A DNA stretch of 64,000 nucleotides from Sporosarcina highlanderae. Its GTDB lineage: Bacteria; Bacillota; Bacilli; Bacillales_A; Planococcaceae. Shown one piece after another: positions 56,192 through 64,000 of the stretch. The notes under the pieces are model-generated. The model was not told the DNA's origin, ran no database searches, and worked only from the letters and a program-made list of their open reading frames with translations. How positions within the stretch are numbered: position 1 is the first letter of the stretch; every line of letters starts with the position of its first letter. The stretch is taken from the NCBI RefSeq assembly GCF_030433715.1, contig NZ_JAROCC010000008.1, forward strand, positions 1-64,000, in the 5' to 3' direction. Both the position numbers and the translations under genes were made by a program.

Positions 56192-56935
56192 TTAGTCCTT
56201 CAAATACCTCTCACGCCACTCTGCAATTTCCTTCTCCATAATCTGTTTCTCAAGCGTTTCATCCCACTGACCCGTCATCGTGTTCCAAACCCTCGCAAAC
56301 AACCTGTCCTCGGCGGTCTGATGCAAACGGAACTCAAGACATGGAACCGATACCCTCTCCAATTCATTCACAGACAGTATGGCATGGACAACCTTTTGCG
56401 AATCACCTTCCGAAATTGTTATATCCAACTGATCAAGCGCCGCCCGCCATTCACTTTCCCTGATTTTATTTACATGACGGAATTCCGCAGCATAACGATA
56501 TGTCTTCCCTTCGTCATCCCCGGGCTCGCCTGTCAAAAACAATTCATGCGACGGGCTATAATGGACAGTAGCTTCCTCTATCTCAGGGGACTCGACAAAA
56601 GTACCAGAATCTAATTGTTGCCTGCCTGCTTCGGTCAAGGAATAAACGTCGCCATTCATAACTATCAATCCTGCCCGGCTCATCCGGTCAATGCTATCTT
56701 GAATGAATAAAGGTTCAACGACCAATATTTCGCTCACTTCTTCGATTGCAGAAAACCCCGAAGTCCGAAATGCGATTAACAACATTTTCATCAGGACATC
56801 CATCTTCGTCCGCTTTACTGTTTCAAATTCGACATCGATCGTTTGAATCGGCAATGTCCATTCTTCCGTAGCAAGCAGTTTCACATTCGGGTCCCGTAGT
56901 ATTTCATTCCGAAGATGTTTTTTTAGACCATCCAT
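56192..56935 (-). CDS. Winged-helix-like partner of the SF1 helicase
   Basis: This 247-residue soluble protein has a probable winged-helix region at residues ~44-112 (MKMLLIAFRTSGFSAIEEV, IQDSIDRMSRAGLIVMNGDVYSLTEAGRQQLDSG). An acidic linker follows, then a second domain (~135-247) ending in a charged helix. No named family is recognised. The start directly abuts the helicase stop (56936), so the two must be co-translated. A role in guiding the helicase to DNA or RNA, or as repressor of the pair, is inference. Confidence 0.7.
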   Translation of the reverse strand: MDGLKKHLRNEILRDPNVKLLATEEWTLPIQTIDVEFETVKRTKMDVLMKMLLIAFRTSGFSAIEEVSEILVVEPLFIQDSIDRMSRAGLIVMNGDVYSLTEAGRQQLDSGTFVESPEIEEATVHYSPSHELFLTGEPGDDEGKTYRYAAEFRHVNKIRESEWRAALDQLDITISEGDSQKVVHAILSVNELERVSVPCLEFRLHQTAEDRLFARVWNTMTGQWDETLEKQIMEKEIAEWRERYLKD

Positions 56936-59900
56936 TTAGCCATTCCTTTCCGCAGCCAACTCAAACTCCTTGAATCCCCCGCCTTGCTTCACCTTTTCGA
57001 CCAATCTTGTATACATCGCCTTCGTCTCTGCCTTTTTCGGCCGGTTCATGAACATTTCAGAACTGCCGACAATGATCAGCAATTCCCTGGCACGCGATAA
57101 TGCGACATTCAATCGACGGTAATCTTCGGCAAATCCAATTGTTCCACTTGGCTGATGGTGATTCCGGACAAAGCTCAATATGATGATATCCATTTCCATC
57201 CCTTGGAATTTATCGACGGAACCCGTCCGGCAGTGTAAATGCTTCGGCATGAGTTCCTGTTCGATTAAGCGGTCAATCCGCTTCACCTGTTCACCATAAA
57301 AACTAATTACACCAACACTTTTCTTCGCATCCGCCTTCATTCGTCCCTCGCGCTTCGCAAGTTCCGTTCCCGATTCGATATCAAGGAGCAACTCCCTGAT
57401 CCTCCGCAATTCCGCTTCATTAAAAAGACTCGTTCCGCCTTTTACTTGCGCTTCAAAATATGAAGGTTCGTTTGGCATATCAAACCAAAGCAGATGGTCA
57501 TCGCGTCTAACGTACTGTGATGAAAGCATATGATCACGCGCCGCGTCCGAATCCATCAACCCGCATTGCAGGCGATAATTTCCGTCCACATAAAACGGAG
57601 TGATCGTTTCCATGATTTCCTCATGCATCCTGTATTGAATAGCCAACATCGCCTTGTTTTGCTTCGGCAAGCTCCTGAACAATCGCTCAAACAGCGATTC
57701 TTTCAGCATCCCGCGCAATTGACTCTTCTCTTCAACATCCTTAATTTCCTCAATGAATTCATCCATCGTCTCCCGACCGACGAGTGGCGGCAGCTGATGG
57801 TGATCCCCGACAAGAACAATTTTCTTCCCTTTCAGCATTGGCAATAGAAGCTCCGGAGGCGTCGCTTTCGATACTTCATCTATGATAACGACGTCGAAAT
57901 TCGGATAATCCTCCATGAAATCACGTCGTGCGGAAGCGACACAAGTCGTCCCAATGACGTTTGCATGCTTCACATACAGTTTCCGGATTTCATCCAAGTC
58001 AAAATCACTTGCACCGACGAGCAATTCACTCCATTCATCTTGTAAGGCTCCCGCAATCGGCAATTGCCCAAGCTCTTTATGTAAACCGGCGGTTATGGTT
58101 TGTTTCGCTTCGGTTTCTTCACTAATTTCTTGTTTTCGACTTTCGGGATCAGATTGAATGATCTCCTGTAAATCCTGAATTCGAGATTCGTGCTCTTGGA
58201 TTTCATTCAGCAATTCAGACTCTTCATCTATTAAACCCGCAAAGGTCTCCTTTACATTCGACAATTGATCAGCAGTTTTCTCGGATTTTTCGTTTATTTC
58301 CTTCAATGCTTGTTCGGCTCTTAGGAATAAATCCTTCCGCTTCTCAAAATCAGCAAGTACCATTTCAAGTTCAGCGATTGTTTGTTCAATATCATGGCGA
58401 ATGATATGCTCGTCCACAAAATTGGTTAGTGCCAAAATTTCCTCTTTCAATCCGTTAAGTTGCACTTCATGTTCAATGATTTCCCGACTTGCCTTCTCCT
58501 CATCATTCTTCATTTCGCTTAATTCAGCCATCATTTCATCCATGATTTCTGATTTCAACGTTGCGAATCGCCCCGCCGCTTCACGATCGGAAGACGCCTT
58601 TATATTCACTGCATGCCTTTTAACTTCCTCCGCTTTTCCATATAAATAAGATAGATTATCGGCAAGTCGATGTAAGAGCGCCGCTTTTTGTGGATTCGCA
58701 GGCATCGCCAATGTCTTTTTGGTAGCTGGCAAAACGAAGAAGCGGCTGATTTTATCAAGCATTTCATGCATTTCTTCAGGCGTTTTGTATTTGTCATTAT
58801 AATTACTTCTGACTTCTTCAACAGGATAAAAATACTTTTTCAGCATTTTCTCGGCATACTCAATCCCGTTTGAAAGACGATCCGCCACTTCATTCCATTC
58901 AAGAAGCGCATATGGGTACGTCCCCTTTATAATTTCCACACGCAAACGTTGCAATGCATTGATTTCAAGTTTTGTGGGAAGTGTGGGTTCAAGCTGGTGA
59001 GCAACGAAAAGCTTCTCAAGTTCCTGCAGTCTCTTAACGGAAGGCAATTGTTCAAGGAATCGAGTTAACGGCTCGCGTCTTGCTTCATTAACCCCCGACC
59101 CCTCTTTCAACCTACGGACAGCCATTTCTGCGTAATCAATTGCATCTACGGTTTGGAAATATCGTAGCATTTTCTGCTGTCGCGCCAATTCGCGTACTGT
59201 ATTCGCCATTTCCTCATGTGATTCGAGATTAATTTTCGCGTCTTCAAATGCCTCTTCACAAGTTTTAATCTCAGAGGAGAGCTTTTCTTTCAAACGGGAA
59301 AGCTCAGCTTGTTGCTCCTCTACCGCAATCCGATTACCGATAATCTCCTTTTCCTTCTGCCGCAAGGGTTCAAGCTGATTAGACAATTCCCGGCTTTCAG
59401 CTTCAGCTGCAAGCTTATTCGCAATCTGCTGTTCCACAATTTCCAATTCCGCCTGCAGGCGATCTATCTCTTTTTGATTCTCTTCCAATTCAAGTTGAAT
59501 CTGCTTTTCACGATCCGCACGCTTCTCCCGCTGCTCATTCACGGCAGCCAACGTCTCATCCCGCCAATGAAGGGCAACATTTTCCTCGATGAACCGCTTT
59601 CCTTCTTCCTCAATGCTCTCGGTTCGTCCATACCGTAAAATCCGTATTCCCGGATCAGACAGCAGTCGCCCTAACGCATTATCGACAGCTAAATTCGACT
59701 GTGAAGCGACAAGCGTCCGTTGCCCTGCCTTCATCAATTGATGGCAAAGTTCCGATATGACCGTTGTCTTCCCCGTTCCGGGAGGACCTTGAATGACATA
59801 TAAATCATTCGCTGACATTGCTCCGATAACCGCTTCCTGTTGAAACTCATTCAGCGGATGATGGAATTCCAACTCCATCCGCTTATTTGTAATTTGCACG

Positions 59901-60769
59901 ACTGGCCGTTCTTCGAATAAGATTTTTTCCAAATTCGGGTTAGCCGCAAATCCATCCTGCAAGTCCTTAAACCCTTTACGCAGCCGGCGGATCTGACTTA
60001 ACTCCGCAAAATTACTGAATACAATTTCCCGTGCATCTTTTGGCAATAAAGAGCCTCGTCTTGCAATCGCTTGATATTTCCGGCTCAATTCAATTTTCAC
60101 CGTGCGTTTTCCGCGATTTACAATGACAACATTCCCTAAATCATCGCCCGAGCCTTTCAGCTTCGCGCTGAAACCTGTGATTGCTCCCCAATCTTTCGCG
60201 TCCAGCCCACTGCAAGTGATCGTGAGTTGGCTGAAGGATTCATTGACATGCGCATGCGAAAAATGGGCAGTTATATCGGCGACGTCCGCATTTTTCTCCT
60301 CGATCCGTAAGTATCCTTCCCAGCTCTTGATCCGTTTTTCAACATATTCCGAACGTTCCTGCGCAACAGGCAACTCCCGAAGGCTTGTATACAAGTCGAT
60401 TGGCATCGAACTACCCGTACGCTGGTTGACCATAAATTTCAGGCGGACACCAAGCCGGCGATTCGTTCGAACGGGCTCTTTACGGCCTTTCACTCGAAAA
60501 CTTGTCGCAAGAAAGCCTTCGTTTTTATAGACACATTCCATCACCGCCACCCGCTCTTTCAGGTGGTTGCCTAACTGTGCATTTGCTTCCGGGTCGAAGT
60601 AGAAGGAGAATGTCATGTTGTCCTGTTTTGCGGGAAGTTTTTCGATGTATACCGCAAAATTATCCTGCATGGAAAATAGTTCATTCTCATCAATCGCCCA
60701 ATTTCCAATCTCTTTCCGCGCCCTGTGCGTCATATCAAGTCGACACTTCAATACTTCATTCTTTTCCAA
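56936..60769 (-). CDS. Giant SF1 (Upf1-like) helicase with long coiled-coil insertion
   Basis: This protein of about 1277 residues contains a DNA2/NAM7-type helicase split by a very long insertion. Residue numbers below count from an upstream open-frame ATG at 60835. Motif I GPPGTGKTT is near 350, motif II VIIDEVSKATPP near 983, motif III LVGDHHQLPPL near 1010, motif V DKFQGMEMDIIILS and motif VI RLNVALSRARELL near 1250. Between about 430 and 960 lies helical, Glu/Lys-rich coiled coil. The first ~300 residues show no named domain. The start is TTG 60769, with GGAGG eight bases upstream. The stop abuts the winged-helix partner gene. The role is unknown; defence or RNA/DNA repair is possible. 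Confidence 0.85.
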   Translation of the reverse strand: MEKNEVLKCRLDMTHRARKEIGNWAIDENELFSMQDNFAVYIEKLPAKQDNMTFSFYFDPEANAQLGNHLKERVAVMECVYKNEGFLATSFRVKGRKEPVRTNRRLGVRLKFMVNQRTGSSMPIDLYTSLRELPVAQERSEYVEKRIKSWEGYLRIEEKNADVADITAHFSHAHVNESFSQLTITCSGLDAKDWGAITGFSAKLKGSGDDLGNVVIVNRGKRTVKIELSRKYQAIARRGSLLPKDAREIVFSNFAELSQIRRLRKGFKDLQDGFAANPNLEKILFEERPVVQITNKRMELEFHHPLNEFQQEAVIGAMSANDLYVIQGPPGTGKTTVISELCHQLMKAGQRTLVASQSNLAVDNALGRLLSDPGIRILRYGRTESIEEEGKRFIEENVALHWRDETLAAVNEQREKRADREKQIQLELEENQKEIDRLQAELEIVEQQIANKLAAEAESRELSNQLEPLRQKEKEIIGNRIAVEEQQAELSRLKEKLSSEIKTCEEAFEDAKINLESHEEMANTVRELARQQKMLRYFQTVDAIDYAEMAVRRLKEGSGVNEARREPLTRFLEQLPSVKRLQELEKLFVAHQLEPTLPTKLEINALQRLRVEIIKGTYPYALLEWNEVADRLSNGIEYAEKMLKKYFYPVEEVRSNYNDKYKTPEEMHEMLDKISRFFVLPATKKTLAMPANPQKAALLHRLADNLSYLYGKAEEVKRHAVNIKASSDREAAGRFATLKSEIMDEMMAELSEMKNDEEKASREIIEHEVQLNGLKEEILALTNFVDEHIIRHDIEQTIAELEMVLADFEKRKDLFLRAEQALKEINEKSEKTADQLSNVKETFAGLIDEESELLNEIQEHESRIQDLQEIIQSDPESRKQEISEETEAKQTITAGLHKELGQLPIAGALQDEWSELLVGASDFDLDEIRKLYVKHANVIGTTCVASARRDFMEDYPNFDVVIIDEVSKATPPELLLPMLKGKKIVLVGDHHQLPPLVGRETMDEFIEEIKDVEEKSQLRGMLKESLFERLFRSLPKQNKAMLAIQYRMHEEIMETITPFYVDGNYRLQCGLMDSDAARDHMLSSQYVRRDDHLLWFDMPNEPSYFEAQVKGGTSLFNEAELRRIRELLLDIESGTELAKREGRMKADAKKSVGVISFYGEQVKRIDRLIEQELMPKHLHCRTGSVDKFQGMEMDIIILSFVRNHHQPSGTIGFAEDYRRLNVALSRARELLIIVGSSEMFMNRPKKAETKAMYTRLVEKVKQGGGFKEFELAAERNG

Positions 60770-60835
60770 CAGGACAACCTCCTTTCCTTTTTGATCCCTC
60801 TCCGAATTAAAACCATACGTTCTATCATACAACAA

Positions 60836-61047
60836 AAATTCGTTCGGATTAATTAGAAATCGTTGGATGGGGATGAGGATTTTTCTGGTTGAGGGGAGAC
60901 TTTGTAGCTTTCCGAGGAAAGACTCTTCACAATTCCATTTAATCCCCTCGCAATCTATTTATTTTTCCGATATACTAATTGATGATTCTAAGTCCCATTT
61001 GGGCATAGAATTAAAATAGATTTTCTGAATTAGTGGAGGCATTAAAT
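60836..61047. other. Divergent intergenic region
   Basis: It carries the promoters of the helicase pair (minus) and of the nuclease lipoprotein (plus). I could not place clear -35/-10 pairs and see no repeat or RNA. Confidence 0.35.
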
Positions 61048-61995
61048 TTGAAATTTTGGTTAACGGTTATTGTTGGATTACTCTTTGTTCTTTATGGATG
61101 TGCGGAAACTTACGATAATGATACTTCTAATGGAAAAGCACCAACTAAAACAGTTGAGAAAAATAGTGAGGTAACACCGAAGGAAAAGGCATCAGAGGAA
61201 GATACTTCAAAAGATGTAGCGAAAGAATCGGATGCTTCTAAAAATAGCACAGCGGTTGGAAAAGTCGATTCCATTGCAAAACCAGCCCCTGCGAAGAAGA
61301 CTGACACTTCAGGTACGACAGCACATATCCCCGTCAAATTGGTTAAAACAATCGACGGTGATACAATTAAGATCCTTTATGAAGGAAAAGAGATCAATGT
61401 TCGTTATTTATTGATCGACACACCTGAAACAAGTCATCCAAGGCTTGGCAAGCAGCCGTTTGGCGAGGAAGCTAAAGAGCGAAATCGACAATTGGTGAAT
61501 AGCGGCGCACTTTCAATCGAATTTGATGTCGGTGAGCGCTATGATAAATATGACAGATTGCTTGCCTACGTTTATGTTGACGGAAAAAGTGTTCAAGAGA
61601 CATTGCTGTCAGAAGGCCTGGCCCGGGTTGCTTATGTGTATCCGCCGAACACGCGTCACCTGTCACCTTTCGAGGAAGCACAGGCAGTAGCGAAGAAAAA
61701 AGGGCTTGGCATCTGGTCAGTTGAAAACTACGCGACGGATTCTGGGTTCAATAGCGATGCAGCAAGTTCGACAAATCAAACGCCCGCAGCATCGGGAGCC
61801 GCTACGTCAAAACCGGCAACGTCTAAACCTACTACATCGCCTAACACAACTTCCGGCACTTCTTCCGGTACCTCGGAGTTCTTCCAAAACTGTACGGAAC
61901 TTCGCAAGAAATATCCGAACGGTGTTCCAAAGGGCCATCCAGCGTATCAATCGAAAATGGACCGTGATAAAGATGACTTTGCATGCGAAAAATAA
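61048..61995 (+). CDS. Thermonuclease-like lipoprotein with excalibur domain
   Basis: This 315-residue protein has a signal peptide ending in LYGC, a low-complexity Lys/Ser/Thr linker (~20-95), a staphylococcal-nuclease domain (~100-235) and a C-terminal excalibur calcium-binding motif (DRDKDDFACEK). SNase residues are visible in VKTIDGDTIKI, RYLLIDTPET, GEEAKERNRQL and DKYDRLLAYVYVDGK. A second Thr/Pro/Ser linker precedes the excalibur part. It should cut extracellular DNA or RNA while membrane-anchored. The start is TTG 61048 with GGAGG eight bases upstream. Confidence 0.9.
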   Translation: MKFWLTVIVGLLFVLYGCAETYDNDTSNGKAPTKTVEKNSEVTPKEKASEEDTSKDVAKESDASKNSTAVGKVDSIAKPAPAKKTDTSGTTAHIPVKLVKTIDGDTIKILYEGKEINVRYLLIDTPETSHPRLGKQPFGEEAKERNRQLVNSGALSIEFDVGERYDKYDRLLAYVYVDGKSVQETLLSEGLARVAYVYPPNTRHLSPFEEAQAVAKKKGLGIWSVENYATDSGFNSDAASSTNQTPAASGAATSKPATSKPTTSPNTTSGTSSGTSEFFQNCTELRKKYPNGVPKGHPAYQSKMDRDKDDFACEK

Positions 61996-62007
61996 GAAGT
62001 ATTTTAA

Positions 62008-62039
62008 CCGGGAGAAATTCTTTTCTCCCGGTTTTTTCA
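62008..62039 (+). terminator. Terminator of the nuclease gene
   Basis: ACCGGGAGAA and TTCTCCCGGT form a perfect stem followed by T's. Confidence 0.9.
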
Positions 62040-62202
62040 TGATAATTCGACTGATTAATTACGTTAAAAAGTCGGTTTCTGTCAAAATTCATCCTTTTAA
62101 ATCCCGCATGAATTTGATTTGAAGAGGGAATGGTATATAAAACGCCAGTTTCTCATTTCCCAAGAAATAATGTAGAAACATGTAATAGAAGGAGACCATA
62201 CT

Positions 62203-62418
62203 ATGCAAGAGTTTAAAATAACGTATTTCTATGATGAAGAACATTATATTAGACGTTTTATTCACACGGATTCCATGGAGAGTGCAGAAAAGCTTGTTCA
62301 AAAAGAACGGGATCAATACATTTCATTCACTGATAGCCGTGGTATTTATCACGAGTTGCATACTGGAAAAGTCCGGGTGGTGCAGGTGGCGGAATATCAT
62401 CGCGAAGATAAAAAATAG
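62203..62418 (+). CDS. Small protein of unknown function
   Basis: This 71-residue soluble protein is rich in Tyr, His, Glu and Lys, starting MQEFKITYFYDEEHYIRRF. It has no membrane segment and looks like a small alpha/beta fold. AGAAGGAG lies before the ATG and a terminator follows. I do not recognise the family. It is monocistronic. Confidence 0.65.
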   Translation: MQEFKITYFYDEEHYIRRFIHTDSMESAEKLVQKERDQYISFTDSRGIYHELHTGKVRVVQVAEYHREDKK

Positions 62419-62452
62419 AAGCCTTGAGTGCAAAATTCAAGGCTTCTTTTCT
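62419..62452. terminator. Terminator between small protein and XRE-cupin genes
   Basis: GAAGCCTTGA and TCAAGGCTTC form a stem followed by a T-run; it lies between convergent genes. Confidence 0.85.
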
Positions 62453-62453
62453 T

Positions 62454-62996
62454 TTATTCGCCCTTCACTTCCGAGGAAACACAAAGCAGTCTGACCTCTT
62501 GATTAGTATAGTTGTACCAATAATGTGGCCGCGTTGAATCAAGCATGATTGATTCAGTTGGGTTTAATTCGTAAATATTATCTTCAAGACGGACTGTGAG
62601 GATTCCCTCGATGACATAGAGAAATTCCTGGCCTTTATGTGTTATAAGATTCCCTTCTATTTGACCCGGTTTCAAGACTACATACAACGGGGCAAAATCA
62701 CGGGGTGATACCATCGCCCCCAAATCCTTGTAGTAAATTTGATGGGCGTCCATTCGCTGTTCAAAAATGAAGGATTGGTCTTCACCTACCCTTTCTTCCT
62801 CGAAAAGATAACTTGGATTTACACCGAAAGCAATTGATATTTTTTTCAAGGATTCCAAGGTTGCAGAAGATTTTCCCCGTTCCAATTGGGAAAGGAAACT
62901 AATGGAGAAACCTGTTTTTTCCGCCAATATCTTTAGCGTCATGCCTCGCTCTAATCTGATTCTTTTAATCTTTTCTCCTAAGTGATTAAGTGCCAT
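62454..62996 (-). CDS. XRE-cupin transcription regulator
   Basis: This 180-residue regulator has an N-terminal helix-turn-helix (residues ~8-62, LAEKTGFSISFLSQLERGKSS) and a C-terminal cupin domain (~105-178, THKGQEFLYVIEGILTV). Such regulators bind a small molecule or metal in the cupin and control nearby transport or metabolic genes. The ATG at 62996 has GGAGA eight bases upstream. It is divergent from the MHS transporter, and two identical-arm palindromes lie between them, so it most likely regulates that gene. Confidence 0.85.
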   Translation of the reverse strand: MALNHLGEKIKRIRLERGMTLKILAEKTGFSISFLSQLERGKSSATLESLKKISIAFGVNPSYLFEEERVGEDQSFIFEQRMDAHQIYYKDLGAMVSPRDFAPLYVVLKPGQIEGNLITHKGQEFLYVIEGILTVRLEDNIYELNPTESIMLDSTRPHYWYNYTNQEVRLLCVSSEVKGE

Positions 62997-63022
62997 TTTT
63001 CTCATTCTCCTAAAAATTACTG

Positions 63023-63051
63023 TTGACAGAATATTAGTGTATAACTATGAT
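63023..63051 (+). promoter_or_regulatory. Promoter of the MHS transporter
   Basis: A perfect TTGACA (63023-63028), 17-bp spacer and TATGAT (63046-63051). The leader of about 100 bases contains the two operators. Confidence 0.8.
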
Positions 63052-63064
63052 AGTGTTATTAAGA

Positions 63065-63081
63065 TTGAAGTGGTACTTCAA
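63065..63081. promoter_or_regulatory. Operator 1 of the XRE-cupin/MHS region
   Basis: TTGAAGT-GGT-ACTTCAA is a 7+7 bp inverted repeat just after the expected start of transcription. Confidence 0.7.
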
Positions 63082-63090
63082 TTTAATTAA

Positions 63091-63104
63091 GTTAAGCGCT
63101 TTCA
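63091..63104. promoter_or_regulatory. cre-like (CcpA) site
   Basis: On the minus strand TGAAAGCGCTTAAC matches 12 of 14 positions of TGWAANCGNTNWCA. It lies between the two operators. CcpA roadblock repression of the transporter is inference. Confidence 0.5.
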
Positions 63105-63120
63105 TTCCTATTCTTATTGC

Positions 63121-63137
63121 TTGAAGTGCTACTTCAA
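63121..63137. promoter_or_regulatory. Operator 2 of the XRE-cupin/MHS region
   Basis: TTGAAGT-GCT-ACTTCAA repeats the arms of operator 1 exactly, 56 bp away centre to centre, 23 bases before the start codon. Confidence 0.7.
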
Positions 63138-63159
63138 TTATACCAAAGGGGATTAGATT

Positions 63160-64000
63160 ATGGAGAAAAAAAAGTTAAACAGAGTATTGATTGCCAGTCT
63201 CGTTGGTAGTTCCATAGAATGGTTTGACTACTTCCTATATGGGACGGTTGCAGCGCTTGTGTTCAACCAAGTGTTTTTTGTAAATGAAGACCCGACAATC
63301 GGCTTACTATTGGCTTATGCGTCATTTGCTCTTGCCTTTTTCATCCGACCGTTCGGCGGAATTATTTTCAGTCATATCGGTGACCGCATAGGAAGGAAGA
63401 AAACTCTTGTTTTAACACTAAGTCTAATGGGGATTGCGACATTTGGAATGGGGCTATTGCCAACATACCAAGCGATCGGTATTTGGGCCCCAATTCTTTT
63501 GATCACACTTCGACTCGTTCAAGGGTTAGGAATTGGTGGAGAATGGGGCGGCGCGCTCTTATTAGCAGTTGAATATGCGCCACCAGAAAAGCGTGGTTTC
63601 TTTGGATCCGTTCCGCAAATGGGGATTACAATCGGGATGATGCTTGGAACGTTGGCATTGTCAATCATGACGATGCTCCCTGAAGATTCATTTATGACAT
63701 GGGGATGGCGTGTACCATTCATCCTAAGTGCATTGCTTGTTGTTTTTGGATTATGGATTCGTAAAGGAATTGATGAGACGCCTTCATTCAAGGAAGTTAA
63801 AGAACGCGGAGAAATTCCTAAAGTTCCACTTGTCACAACTCTGAAGACACATTGGCGTGAAGTGCTTATTGCCATTGGAGCAAAAGTTGTTGAAACAGCT
63901 CCGTTTTATATTTTCAGTACATTCGTCGTCTCCTATGCAACCACTTATCTTGATTTTTCAAGGACCGCAACGTTGAATGCCGTCATGGTTGCTACAATTG
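63160..64000 (+). CDS. MHS-family MFS transporter, cut by the window end
   Basis: The first 280 residues are visible, starting MEKKKLNRVLIASLVGSSIE, with the ATG at 63160 behind AAAGGGG. Typical MHS features are IEWFDYFLYGT, FIRPFGGIIFSHIGDRIGRKKTL (the loop 2-3 motif) and RLVQGLGIGGEWGGALLL. The family exports or imports dicarboxylates, shikimate, betaine or aromatic acids by proton symport. The substrate is unknown. The frame is open to the last base. Control by the XRE-cupin regulator is likely. Confidence 0.85.
   Translation, partial: MEKKKLNRVLIASLVGSSIEWFDYFLYGTVAALVFNQVFFVNEDPTIGLLLAYASFALAFFIRPFGGIIFSHIGDRIGRKKTLVLTLSLMGIATFGMGLLPTYQAIGIWAPILLITLRLVQGLGIGGEWGGALLLAVEYAPPEKRGFFGSVPQMGITIGMMLGTLALSIMTMLPEDSFMTWGWRVPFILSALLVVFGLWIRKGIDETPSFKEVKERGEIPKVPLVTTLKTHWREVLIAIGAKVVETAPFYIFSTFVVSYATTYLDFSRTATLNAVMVATI

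Noticed and set aside
56192..60769. Assignment as a named defence system (Zorya, Gabija, Hachiman, Mokosh)
   Set aside because: The helicase type and partner do not match the combinations I know of, and no other defence genes are adjacent. It remains an unassigned pair.
63519..63875. Minus-strand open frame at the right edge
   Set aside because: It is antisense to the MHS transporter, whose plus-strand frame is open and has strong family motifs.

Overview
The window looks like chromosomal DNA of a low-to-moderate GC, endospore-forming Bacillales, most likely a Planococcaceae (Sporosarcina-like). Supporting signs are an sda sporulation-checkpoint gene with DnaA boxes, SigB-type promoters, WalR-type boxes in front of cell-wall hydrolases, SLH-domain surface proteins, an ilvBHC-leuABCD operon behind a T-box, and a FadR-type operator. 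This family-level assignment is inference. No rRNA, tRNA, IS element, prophage or CRISPR array was seen, so this is mostly core chromosome with a few accessory patches.

Layout. 1-170 holds a repeat remnant and a promoter with a FadR-like operator. It is followed by an SCP2-type lipid-binding protein (185-532), an ECF transporter operon (658-3725) and a SulP anion transporter (3850-5424). On the minus strand come an M20 amidohydrolase and a family 4 glycosyltransferase. An NlpC/P60-SLH wall hydrolase (8124-9017) lies behind a WalR-like triple box, then a CapA-like lipoprotein. 10490-17912 holds two copies of an ABC-2 transporter/lipoprotein unit, and the copy nearer 10490 has lost its ATPase gene. 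18100-22471 is a glyoxylate cluster: an alanine-glyoxylate-type aminotransferase, a 38-residue zinc-ribbon protein, aceB and aceA.

22677-32772 is branched-chain amino acid synthesis on the minus strand: ilvD, then a T-box leader, ilvB-ilvH-ilvC-leuA-leuB-leuC-leuD. 33588-34172 holds a small lipoprotein and sda. 34270-37118 has two exported proteins (one with three SLH domains) and a VanZ-like protein. 37196-43890 is a peptide-uptake ABC operon ending in an M20 peptidase. 44071-46869 encodes a large secreted nuclease and 47137-48870 a short FtsH-like protease. 49134-49409 is a candidate structured non-coding RNA with its own promoter and terminator.

49580-56143 has small proteins, a second WalR-box NlpC/P60 hydrolase, a patatin-like lipase, two SigB-promoter paralogues of the GSP17M type and a sugar-dehydrogenase-like beta-propeller. 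A symmetrical eight-site array with exact 20-bp phasing sits at 52840-52980. 56192-60769 is a two-gene unit: a very large coiled-coil SF1 helicase and a winged-helix-like partner. The window ends with a nuclease lipoprotein, a small protein, and an XRE-cupin regulator divergent from an MHS-family transporter cut by the window edge. Two identical-arm operators and a cre-like site lie between these last two.

The most unusual items are the candidate RNA near 49.1-49.4 kb, the 20-bp-phased array, the helicase/winged-helix pair, the ATPase loss in the duplicated ABC cluster, and several strong regulatory sites that link genes to DnaA, WalR, SigB, FadR and T-box control.
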